Assembly (NCBI GenBank): GCA_937892105.1
Contig: CALAUZ010000014.1
Location: forward strand, 1 to 12,326
From: an uncultured Fretibacterium sp.
Lineage (GTDB): Bacteria; Synergistota; Synergistia; Synergistales; Aminobacteriaceae
Direction of reading: 5' to 3'
DNA length: 12,326 bases
In this document: positions 5,300-12,326 of the stretch, piece by piece
Layout of the letters: each line of letters opens with the position of its first letter
Position numbering within the stretch: position 1 is the stretch's first letter
Translations under genes and position numbers: made by a program
The notes under the pieces: generated by a model
The model's input: only the letters and a program-made list of their open reading frames with translations
What the model was told of the DNA's origin: nothing
Databases searched by the model: none

Positions 5300-8200
5300 T
5301 TGGTACACAGGCTATACACAGAACGCAAAGACAGAAACAATCCGGAAGCATTATCTCTCCTTTCAGAGCTTCAGAACCTCGAAGGCTGTTCATCACTGAA
5401 AGCTGTACGCATATTCAGCCGTTACGACATACAGGGCCTCAATGGTTCACAGCTCGCGGAATGCAGACACTTAGTTTTCGCGGAACCCTTCACCGACACA
5501 GTATCAGACGTTCTCCCCAATGACGCAGATTATGTTCTCGCAGTAGAATTTTTGCCAGGACAGTATGACCAGAGGGCTGATGCTGCGGAAAAATGCGCAG
5601 GCTTTTTGCTTGGTTTCCGTCCCGTAATAAGGACAGCAAGGGTATATTTGTTCTACGGCGGGATTAGCGGCTTTGATGCCGTGAAGAAGCACCTAATTAA
5701 CCCTGTAGAAGCACGTGAAGCACAGTTAGGAGAATATTCATCGCTTGAAATGGATTACTCACAGCCTGAAGACGTTAAAAGCATTGATGACGTTATGGGT
5801 GTTGAAGGTCTGGCAATGAGCAGGGAAGATTTGCAGTGCGTAAAAGAATATTTCGAGGCAGAAGGCAGAAAGCCAACCCGTACTGAGATAAAAGTCCTCG
5901 ACACTTACTGGTCAGACCATTGCAGGCACACTACGTTCACAACCCACATTGACGGCGCGGAAATTCATGATGACGCAGTGAAGGAAGCATACTCACAGTA
6001 CATGGCCATGCGCAAAGAGCTTGGTTATCCCGAAGGAAAGCCCGTTACCCTCATGGACATTGCCACGATAGGCGCAAAATACCTAAAGGCTAAAGGGTTA
6101 CTGCCTGACATCGTAGATAGTGAGGAGAACAACGCCTGTACGGTCAGGATTGATGTTGAGGGCGAAAAGTGGCTGTTGCTCTTCAAGAACGAGACCCACA
6201 ATCACCCTACGGAGATAGAACCCTTTGGCGGTGCAGCAACATGTATAGGCGGCGCAATAAGAGACCCTCTCTCAGGCCGTGCATATGTCTATCAGGCCAT
6301 GCGCATAACAGGAGCGGCAGACCCATTCACCCCAACGATACCAGGGAAACTCCCCCAGCGTGCAATAATCACTAAGGCGGCACAGGGTTACAGCTCATAC
6401 GGAAACCAGATAGGCATACCTACAGGCTTGGTCGCGGAAATATACCACGAGGGTTACAGGGCAAAACGTCTCGAAGTCGGGGCAGTAATAGCGGCGGTTC
6501 GCGAGGCTGATGTTGTCCGTGAACGTCCTGAAGCGGGAGATGTCGTATTTCTTCTGGGAGGACGAACGGGAAGGGACGGTATAGGCGGAGCGACAGGTTC
6601 ATCGGTATCTCACACATCAAGTTCAATCGAGACATGCGGTGCTGAAGTTCAGAAGGGTAACGCTCCAGAAGAACGAAAATTGCAGAGGCTCTTCCGTAAT
6701 CCTGAGTTCACACGGCTGGTGAAACGCTGTAATGATTTTGGAGCAGGGGGAGTAAGCGTTGCGGTTGGTGAACTTTCTGACGGCCTCGACATTGACCTCG
6801 ACAAAGTACCGCTGAAGTATGCCGGGCTTGACGGTACGGAGATAGCAGTCAGCGAGTCTCAGGAGAGAATGGCTGTTGTCGTCAGCAGTAATGACGTTGA
6901 ACGCGTGAAGTCTCTGGCATTGAGTGAGGACGTTGAAGCGACAGTGATAGCTCATGTGAACGATACCGGAAGAATGCGAATGACATGGCGCGGTCATGAA
7001 AACGTGAACATCTCACGCGCTTTCATCAACACAAACGGAGCGTCAAGGCACACCACAGTGAAGGTCAATCCCAAATCACAGCATGAAACCGCACAGCCAA
7101 TGCCGAAATTCCCCGATTGCCTGTCATCTCTCAACCTTTGCTCAGGTCGGGGGCTTTCCGAACGTTTCGACTCTACTGTAGGCGCACACACAGTATTAAT
7201 GCCTTTCGGTGGAAAATTCCAGAAGTCTCCGGCGGTTGCAATGTGTGCAAAAATTCCCGTTGGCATTCACGCTGATACTGAGACATGCTCGGTTATGTCA
7301 TACGGATTTGACCCGTACATTTCGGAGGCTTCACCGTTTGAAGGTGCGTACACTGCTGTACTTGAGGCGTTGTGCAAGATTATCGCGGCGGGTGCCGGGC
7401 TTGAACATTGCTGGCTGACTTTGCAGGAATACTTCGGCAAACCTGAACATGACCCTGAACGATGGGGGCTTCCATTCGGAGCATTGCTCGGAGCGTTGAA
7501 GGCTCAGACGGACTATGGTGTTGCTGCAATCGGCGGAAAAGACTCCATGAGCGGGACATTTGTTGGTTCTGACGGTAATATGATGGACGTTCCCCCAACG
7601 CTTATAGCTTTTGCCGTGTCAGTCTCGAACGTAAACAGCATTATCTCCCCTGAGTTCAAGCGCGAAGGTTCACGGGTTATAATTCTTGAGCCTGAGTATG
7701 ATGACAGAGGTCTTCCCGTGAGAAAATCAATGCTGAAGATATTTGCGGACATTCAGGCCATGAACAGGTCAGGAAGAATACTCTCATGTTCCCCCGTAAC
7801 TATGGGCGGTATAATTCCGGCAGTATTCAGAATGTGTCTGGGCAACAATCTTGGTTTCACGTTCAAACGCGGCGGCATTAACGACACTCGCAGGGGAAAA
7901 TTTATCGTTGAGCTGTCAGACAATGAACAGGTGAATTACCCTGAATTAGGCGTAGTAACTTCAGAGCCTGAGATTGTGATTGACGGTGAGAGTGTTATGC
8001 TGTCAGAGGCCGAAAAGGTATACAATGCTCCTCTTTCTGGAATATTCCCTGTTGATACGGAGGAAAGCAGACACATTCCAGATGTTGAGATTAGCCCGTT
8101 GCTTCCGGAAGCACATTACGCCCATGCGCCGGCAGCATCGCCAAAGTTCGTGATACCCGTATTTCCCGGCACAAACTGCGAGTACGAGACCGCAAAAGCC

Positions 8201-8941
8201 ATCGAGAATGCAGGAGGCAGGGCAGAAATATTCGTAGTAAGGACATTAACGCCGGAACTCATGAAGAAATCAGCCATTGAGTTTGCGCGGTCATTGAGGC
8301 AGTCTCAGGCATTAGTCATTCCTGGAGGTTTCTCGAATGGTGATGAGCCTGACGGTTCGGGGAAGTTCATCGCGATATTCCTGCGAAGCCCGGAGGTTCG
8401 TGAAGCCCTGGAAGACCTCATAGATGAGCGTTGCGGACTTGTCTGCGGAATATGCAACGGCTTTCAGGCACTCGTAAAAACAGGATTGCTTCCTTACGGG
8501 CACATAATGAACCCTGAAGACTTAACCGCTACACTTACGTTCAACCGCATAGGGAGGCACCAGTCAAGGATAATACGTTCGCTTGTCGTATCGAATAATT
8601 CCCCATGGCTGAGGCTCTCGAAGAAGGGTGATGTCTACTCCATGCCAATATCACACGGAGAGGGAATGTTTGTTTGCAGCGAGGAGGAATATGTGCGGTT
8701 GATGTCGTGCGGACAGATTGCGGGACAGTACGCGGATATTCAGGGCAGGCCGTCAATGGAAACGCATTACAATCCTTCAGGTTCGTGTTATGCTGTAGAA
8801 TGTGTAACGTCCCCTGACGGAAGAATTATCGGCAGAATGGGCCATGTTGAGCGCGCGGGGAGAAGTCTTTACAGGAACGTGCCCGGCAATTACACCATGA
8901 AATTTTTTGAGTCAGCCTGTTATTATTTCACTAAATCTTAA
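5300..8941 (+). CDS. purL: Phosphoribosylformylglycinamidine synthase, single-chain form
   Basis: A 1,213-residue enzyme making FGAM from FGAR, glutamine and ATP (step 4), with its own ammonia-producing domain. In order: a PurS-like N-terminal region (about 1-150); a linker domain with TYWSDHCRHTTF (202-213); a first AIRS-like half with FKNETHNHPTEIEPFGGAAT starting at F295; a second half with GGKDSM (745-750); and a class I glutamine amidotransferase from about 955 (FPGTNCEYETAK) to the end. Amidotransferase catalytic residues are C1052 in CGICNGFQ and H1182/E1184 in GHVERAG. The start is a TTG at 5300, with GGAGG (5288-5292) 7 nt upstream; the first residues MVHRLYTERK match the usual MVYRIYVEKK-like opening. 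It is slightly shorter than proteobacterial PurL (about 1,295) and is the clostridial-type long form. It heads a transcription unit separate from purD. Confidence 0.97.
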   Translation: MVHRLYTERKDRNNPEALSLLSELQNLEGCSSLKAVRIFSRYDIQGLNGSQLAECRHLVFAEPFTDTVSDVLPNDADYVLAVEFLPGQYDQRADAAEKCAGFLLGFRPVIRTARVYLFYGGISGFDAVKKHLINPVEAREAQLGEYSSLEMDYSQPEDVKSIDDVMGVEGLAMSREDLQCVKEYFEAEGRKPTRTEIKVLDTYWSDHCRHTTFTTHIDGAEIHDDAVKEAYSQYMAMRKELGYPEGKPVTLMDIATIGAKYLKAKGLLPDIVDSEENNACTVRIDVEGEKWLLLFKNETHNHPTEIEPFGGAATCIGGAIRDPLSGRAYVYQAMRITGAADPFTPTIPGKLPQRAIITKAAQGYSSYGNQIGIPTGLVAEIYHEGYRAKRLEVGAVIAAVREADVVRERPEAGDVVFLLGGRTGRDGIGGATGSSVSHTSSSIETCGAEVQKGNAPEERKLQRLFRNPEFTRLVKRCNDFGAGGVSVAVGELSDGLDIDLDKVPLKYAGLDGTEIAVSESQERMAVVVSSNDVERVKSLALSEDVEATVIAHVNDTGRMRMTWRGHENVNISRAFINTNGASRHTTVKVNPKSQHETAQPMPKFPDCLSSLNLCSGRGLSERFDSTVGAHTVLMPFGGKFQKSPAVAMCAKIPVGIHADTETCSVMSYGFDPYISEASPFEGAYTAVLEALCKIIAAGAGLEHCWLTLQEYFGKPEHDPERWGLPFGALLGALKAQTDYGVAAIGGKDSMSGTFVGSDGNMMDVPPTLIAFAVSVSNVNSIISPEFKREGSRVIILEPEYDDRGLPVRKSMLKIFADIQAMNRSGRILSCSPVTMGGIIPAVFRMCLGNNLGFTFKRGGINDTRRGKFIVELSDNEQVNYPELGVVTSEPEIVIDGESVMLSEAEKVYNAPLSGIFPVDTEESRHIPDVEISPLLPEAHYAHAPAASPKFVIPVFPGTNCEYETAKAIENAGGRAEIFVVRTLTPELMKKSAIEFARSLRQSQALVIPGGFSNGDEPDGSGKFIAIFLRSPEVREALEDLIDERCGLVCGICNGFQALVKTGLLPYGHIMNPEDLTATLTFNRIGRHQSRIIRSLVVSNNSPWLRLSKKGDVYSMPISHGEGMFVCSEEEYVRLMSCGQIAGQYADIQGRPSMETHYNPSGSCYAVECVTSPDGRIIGRMGHVERAGRSLYRNVPGNYTMKFFESACYYFTKS

Positions 8942-8962
8942 TCGCTAAGGAGCTGTTAATTT

Positions 8963-11900
8963 TTGGATCGCAGTAATATTGAGCAGTATCTCGGCAGAAA
9001 TGTCGAAATCATGTTAATGCCGGACGGACGAAAAACCTCCGGCCTCCTTCTCAGGTGTGAGAACGACCTTATAGCACTTGAGAGCGAAACAGGAGAAGCA
9101 TTGTATGTTTATCCTATGATATGGGGTATAAGTCCGCTGAACAACGATGCACCAGTCCCAAAACCTGCGCCAGCCCCGAACCCTTCACCCGTTGCAGCGC
9201 AGACACCCATCGCAGCGCAGCAGCCCGCCAAGCCTTCAGTTCCGGCAATATCATTTCTTGATGAACTTGCTGAATGCTATGATGATCTTGAAGTCAGAGC
9301 GGAAATACGTATCCTTAACGCTGATTATGTCCGTAAATTCAGGATTAACAGACAGGACAGAGTTCAGAATATGCTGGAGAGTATTCTGACGAAGTACAGT
9401 TATGCTGTGAGGGTACATGAGGATCGGCCGTATTCAATGAGAATGAGGCAGATACTTGACGAGGCTAAAAATTTATGGAAAGCTAACCAGAACAGTTTAG
9501 CAGCGTCAGAAATATATGGTTTCGTGTTATATCTTATGGGAGAGAATGCGAAGAGCGTAAAAATCTACATGGGCATTCACGATTTCCTGGCCGCGTTTGC
9601 AGCGTCAACAACAGCCGCTTCGAGAATGTTAGCCGCCGCTTGTATGATAGTGAGTGAGCCTATTACCCCCAACAGTTTTTCATCGCTCCTGAAACTTGAA
9701 CCGCCGCAGGTTAATGCAATTCTCAAATGGATAATCGCCAACCCAGTAACGAATGAAGCAATGCCGGAGGAATACAGGGAACTATGCTTCAGGTATATTT
9801 GCGCTATATGCTGGAAAGTTATGGGTTACTCGTCATGGCCTGACAAAGACACACTTTTTACGCAGAAGAATATAGTTGCTCTCAAAGAATGGCTTGATGG
9901 TCAAACGTCTGACGCAAAGATTATTGATGACGCACTGAGGCTCTCGGACAAAACTAAAATGCCCAAACTGGAAGAGGAAAGAAATTCCCGTCGAGTAGAC
10001 TGGCGCACTCAGAGATTCGAGGGAGAATTTGACTACTTCAACCCCAACAGGGATAAATTGTTCGGTTTCATAAAGTGTCCAGGCCTGAAAAAATACAACG
10101 TCCCCCTGCGCAACGAAGGCTCAGTTTTCGTTCATCTTAACCAGGTGGAAGACAGAAATCTCCGCCGCAAACTGCTTCTCGGAAAAAAGATAAAACCGCT
10201 GATAAAGGTTACGTTCAAGCTGGGAAACAATGTTGAAGGACCAGCTGCGTATTCAGTTCGTGAGAAGACTAAAGATACTTCAGGGAAAGTGCTTTCAGTA
10301 GATATGCTTTCCGCATTGTCGGAGGAAGGGACGATAGATTTCTTCATGCGATACAACGAGCCTCCATTCGGGAAAGTTCTCGCAAAGGACAAGGAACTAT
10401 ATAGCTTCAACGAGAGGAACATAACAGATCCGCTTCTAGCAGTGTTTCTTGAGGTCGATGCGTCCCCAGAAGGCCACCCGGTAAGATTTATCCGCAGTAT
10501 AAACGACAATGACAAGGTACAAATCCAGAATGTTGTGTCAGCGATACCATTTCCAGAAGACAAAGTGAAGGCATGGGAGGAGTCAGGTCTTGTCCAGAAA
10601 GCGCGTGAACGTCTAAAGCTAATGCCTGAGCAAACTGAGCCTGAGCCTGAGCCAGAACCCGAAGCTGAACCGGAAGAAACAAGCCCTGAGATTGAGGAAC
10701 TTGTTACACGTGGATATGTACCTCTTGATACTTATACGCCTGAGACGAAGGGAATGAAGGCTACCCCGTCATCAGTGCGTGAGAAACACGACTCACAGAA
10801 GCCAGGAACAGTTGGAACGTTCAATGAGCTGCCTAAGTTCCTGCAGGACATAATCCACAGCACCAGTGCCGGAAGCAGCAGCACCAGATATCTTACTGAC
10901 ACGTATTACAGCCGCGGACATTTCCGTGAAGTGCGTGCGAACTATCTTTCGATGGTAAGCAGGTTCAACAATGACGACATTGCCTTAACCAATGCAGAAC
11001 GGGCGGAGAGATGTTTTGTGATGGCGAGGTATGTCTATAACTTCTTCACACTTGCCGACGATGTAGAGAAGAAGCAATACCCAGCTTCAGAGGAAGACAA
11101 CATACGAATAATGGCCTACAAGGGATTGGAGTACCTGATATATTCGCAGCTTGACGGAGCGTCGAGAGATGAGGGGAATTATGACATAGCCCGGCGTTAC
11201 TGCCTGCTGAAACTTGCGGACGAAATTCAGGAGACCCGGCACATAGACGGCAATAATGTATGGCTCAGGATATACATATACTCGTACTTTGTGAACGGCC
11301 TGCGTTTTCACAGTTCATCGGGTAAGTGGTCTGCCCAGAACGTATCGTTGTCGGGCTGCAGCCTTTTGGAGTGCAACGACTTTGGGAAATTCTTTGGGGG
11401 ACTTCTGACGCTTGCGTATGTTACGGGAGCAGAGCTGGTTATTCCTACGGTAAAGGCATTGTTGCACAGCCTGGAATATTCCGGAAGTTTGCTGGCGAAA
11501 CTTGGGCTTGATGAAAACGTTTACTCGCAGGCAGACGCGAACGCTGAAATAGCCTCATCATTCCAGAAGGCACTGGATAATTACGGTAAGCGTGGAGAAA
11601 TGCTTATACAGGACGCGGAAGTGAAACTGTCGCCGGAATTTCTGAGGATACTTAGTGTTCAGAAATCTATAGTGAGGCTGATGAAGGAGGAACTGACCCG
11701 AATACTCAAGGCAACGCCGGAAACTCTCGATGAAGCATTGAAGAAAGTGAACCCTATACTTGCCTCAGAGGAATACACGGCCTCATTAGCTAAGACCAGA
11801 AGGAAATATAATCCTGAAGCAGGACTTCTTGATGTTCTTCCGCTGAATGTACTTGGTGCAGTAATGCGGCAGTATTGGCAGGAATGTTTTGGTGCGCATT

Positions 11901-12064
11901 TTGGAGGGAAGCCTTACGGTGCATACTGGAAGGAGAGATTTGCGAAGCTGCAGTGGGTTAGGGATCCTGTGTTTCATGCTCACCCTGAGTATATCAAGAA
12001 TGAGGATATAGAGCAGGCGAGGGCAATATGCATAGAGATATCTGAATGTCTTAACAAGAGATAA
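8963..12064 (+). CDS. Large multidomain RNA-binding protein: Sm-like, two cold-shock/OB domains, C-terminal HEPN-like domain
   Basis: A 1,033-residue soluble protein; I recognise domains but no named family. Residues 6-58 look like an Sm/Hfq-type beta-barrel (VEIMLMPDGRKTSGLLL, then YVYPMIWGISPL). A Pro/Ala-rich linker spans 63-95. Residues 100-340 are helical, possibly TPR-like (160-230). Residues 351-432 fit a cold-shock domain: GEFDYFNPNR, RNP1-like LFGFIKC (366-372), RNP2-like VFVHL (388-392), and VEGPAAYSV. A second, more diverged copy spans about 454-525 (GTIDFF, FGKVL, YSFNERNI, GHPVRFI). An acidic Glu-Pro run (556-572) precedes a long helical region. The end carries R1000-DPVF-H1005, an R-x4-H motif typical of HEPN ribonucleases, within QWVRDPVFHAHPEYI. 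The start is TTG at 8963 with TAAGGAG (8946-8952) 10 nt upstream. It lies 21 nt after purL and before a strong terminator, so the two are probably co-transcribed. RNase activity and any defence or RNA-surveillance role are inference. Confidence 0.8.
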   Translation: MDRSNIEQYLGRNVEIMLMPDGRKTSGLLLRCENDLIALESETGEALYVYPMIWGISPLNNDAPVPKPAPAPNPSPVAAQTPIAAQQPAKPSVPAISFLDELAECYDDLEVRAEIRILNADYVRKFRINRQDRVQNMLESILTKYSYAVRVHEDRPYSMRMRQILDEAKNLWKANQNSLAASEIYGFVLYLMGENAKSVKIYMGIHDFLAAFAASTTAASRMLAAACMIVSEPITPNSFSSLLKLEPPQVNAILKWIIANPVTNEAMPEEYRELCFRYICAICWKVMGYSSWPDKDTLFTQKNIVALKEWLDGQTSDAKIIDDALRLSDKTKMPKLEEERNSRRVDWRTQRFEGEFDYFNPNRDKLFGFIKCPGLKKYNVPLRNEGSVFVHLNQVEDRNLRRKLLLGKKIKPLIKVTFKLGNNVEGPAAYSVREKTKDTSGKVLSVDMLSALSEEGTIDFFMRYNEPPFGKVLAKDKELYSFNERNITDPLLAVFLEVDASPEGHPVRFIRSINDNDKVQIQNVVSAIPFPEDKVKAWEESGLVQKARERLKLMPEQTEPEPEPEPEAEPEETSPEIEELVTRGYVPLDTYTPETKGMKATPSSVREKHDSQKPGTVGTFNELPKFLQDIIHSTSAGSSSTRYLTDTYYSRGHFREVRANYLSMVSRFNNDDIALTNAERAERCFVMARYVYNFFTLADDVEKKQYPASEEDNIRIMAYKGLEYLIYSQLDGASRDEGNYDIARRYCLLKLADEIQETRHIDGNNVWLRIYIYSYFVNGLRFHSSSGKWSAQNVSLSGCSLLECNDFGKFFGGLLTLAYVTGAELVIPTVKALLHSLEYSGSLLAKLGLDENVYSQADANAEIASSFQKALDNYGKRGEMLIQDAEVKLSPEFLRILSVQKSIVRLMKEELTRILKATPETLDEALKKVNPILASEEYTASLAKTRRKYNPEAGLLDVLPLNVLGAVMRQYWQECFGAHFGGKPYGAYWKERFAKLQWVRDPVFHAHPEYIKNEDIEQARAICIEISECLNKR
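10628..10678 (+). repeat. In-frame Glu-Pro repeat encoding an acidic linker
   Basis: GAG/GAA and CCT/CCA/CCC codons alternate over about 17 residues (556-572 of the large protein), giving a low-complexity acidic linker. It divides the cold-shock-like half from the C-terminal helical half. Such runs are prone to length change by slippage; here the frame is intact. Confidence 0.7.
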
Positions 12065-12072
12065 GATTAAAA

Positions 12073-12108
12073 TCCCGGTCTTGAAGCAGTAAGGCCGGGA
12101 ATTTTTTT
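12073..12108 (+). terminator. Strong intrinsic terminator after the large RNA-binding protein gene
   Basis: A 10-bp stem (TCCCGGTCTT at 12073-12082 with AAGGCCGGGA at 12091-12100, one G-T wobble) has an 8-nt loop. It is followed by A and then seven Ts (12102-12108). It lies 8 nt after the stop codon and ends the purL unit. Confidence 0.9.
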
Positions 12109-12137
12109 GCTCTTTTGCTACCTTTTATCATTTTTTA

Positions 12138-12146
12138 TGGCATAAT
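12138..12146 (+). promoter_or_regulatory. Candidate extended -10 promoter
   Basis: TGG followed by CATAAT (12138-12146) fits an extended -10 element (TG-n plus a one-mismatch hexamer). No -35 is convincing at 16-18 nt. It lies in the A/T-rich spacer after the terminator and points at the ORF starting at 12175. Transcription would begin near 12153. Confidence 0.35.
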
Positions 12147-12174
12147 AATAATCACATTTAATATATTCTAAACA

Positions 12175-12326
12175 ATGGGAAATAGTGATAATACAACAAA
12201 AGTACTTGTGTATATGGGTGAATGGAGGTCAGGTGGAATTGAGAAATATTTTGTAATTTGGCAAGGTCTAAAAGGAAAGGTTCTAAAGGGAAGGTTCAAA
12301 AGGGAAGGTTTATGCTATTGGGCTTT
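12175..12326 (+). CDS. Possible glycosyltransferase, N-terminal fragment, running off the window
   Basis: A frame opens with ATG at 12175 and stays open for 50 codons to the window edge. Residues 9-25 (KVLVYMGEWRSGGIEKY) resemble the first beta-strand and the GG-(I/A)-E-K loop of GT-B fold glycosyltransferases (GT4-type). From about residue 30 the likeness is lost: the sequence becomes GLKGKVLKGRFKREG, encoded by a short tandem repeat. There is no SD before 12175 or before the alternative in-frame ATG at 12214, unlike the other genes here. It could be the true start of a glycosyltransferase gene, a gene damaged or made phase-variable by the repeat, or chance. Transcription could come from the extended -10 at 12138. 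It is unrelated to the purine genes by content and lies beyond a strong terminator. Confidence 0.35.
   Translation, partial: MGNSDNTTKVLVYMGEWRSGGIEKYFVIWQGLKGKVLKGRFKREGLCYWA
12268..12310 (+). repeat. Three-copy tandem repeat, period 14-15 nt
   Basis: Three consecutive units read CTAAAAGGAAAGGTT (15 nt), CTAAAGGGAAGGTT (14 nt) and CAAAAGGGAAGGTT (14 nt). A partial unit (AAGGT) lies just before them. The period is not a multiple of three, so gain or loss of a unit would shift the frame of the ORF that contains it. Confidence 0.75.

Noticed and set aside
5257..5523. 88-codon ORF overlapping the start of purL in another frame
   Set aside because: It overlaps the well-supported PurL N-terminus, its product is low-complexity and unlike any known protein, and its ATG lies in the promoter and leader region.
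6623..6997. Antisense ORF of about 124 codons inside purL
   Set aside because: It mirrors conserved purL coding sequence, lacks a good SD and resembles nothing; a by-product of codon usage on the opposite strand.
10132..10563. Antisense ORF of about 143 codons inside the large RNA-binding protein gene
   Set aside because: Rich in Ser and Leu as expected from the complement of Glu/Lys-rich coding sequence, with no SD and no recognisable motif.
1..12326. CRISPR arrays, tRNA or rRNA genes, insertion sequences
   Set aside because: No regularly spaced repeats, no cloverleaf or conserved rRNA segments, and no transposase ORFs or terminal inverted repeats were seen in the intergenic stretches.

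Overview
The window is one strand-biased block of a bacterial chromosome: every supported gene is on the + strand. It is dominated by the late part of a de novo purine biosynthesis operon: purM (3' part only), purN fused to an IMP cyclohydrolase, a stand-alone AICAR formyltransferase, purD and a long single-chain purL. Base composition looks to be in the mid-40s percent GC (estimate by eye). Purine-rich Shine-Dalgarno (SD) sequences, two TTG starts, the purM-purN-purO-purH-purD-purL order, the roughly 1,200-residue PurL with an N-terminal PurS-like region, and the split of PurH into two separate activities all recall anaerobic Clostridia (Lachnospiraceae or Ruminococcaceae type) or Synergistota. 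The taxon cannot be fixed from this sequence alone.

Region 1 (1-3554) is a tightly coupled run. purM overlaps purN-purO by 7 nt. purN-purO overlaps an unexpected PD-(D/E)XK nuclease-like gene by 1 nt (TAATG). That gene in turn overlaps the AICAR formyltransferase gene by 4 nt (ATGA). The IMP cyclohydrolase activity missing from the short formyltransferase is supplied by the C-terminal half of the PurN fusion, so steps 3, 9 and 10 of the pathway are covered by two polypeptides in an unusual arrangement.

Region 2 (3555-3948) separates the formyltransferase gene from purD and looks like a scar. It holds the C-terminal 36 codons of a YefM/Phd-type antitoxin behind a perfect SD, then the first 15 codons of a YoeB/Txe-type toxin ending in a nonsense codon, then a small acidic ORF. 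The ribosome-binding leader of that small ORF is a near copy of purD's leader. purD follows, then a hairpin terminator.

Region 3 (5222-12108) is a second transcription unit. A TATAAT box directly behind the terminator precedes purL (TTG start). A 1,033-residue protein (also TTG start) follows 21 nt later, and a strong terminator closes the unit. This large protein is the most interesting item in the window. I read it as an Sm-like beta-barrel at the N-terminus, two cold-shock/OB-type RNA-binding domains in the middle, an acidic Glu-Pro linker, and an all-helical C-terminus ending in a HEPN-like R-x4-H motif. It looks like an uncharacterised multidomain RNA-binding protein and possible ribonuclease.

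Region 4 (12109-12326) holds a possible extended -10 promoter and the start of an ORF that runs off the window. Its first residues resemble a GT-B glycosyltransferase N-terminus, but it is interrupted early by a 14-nt tandem repeat.
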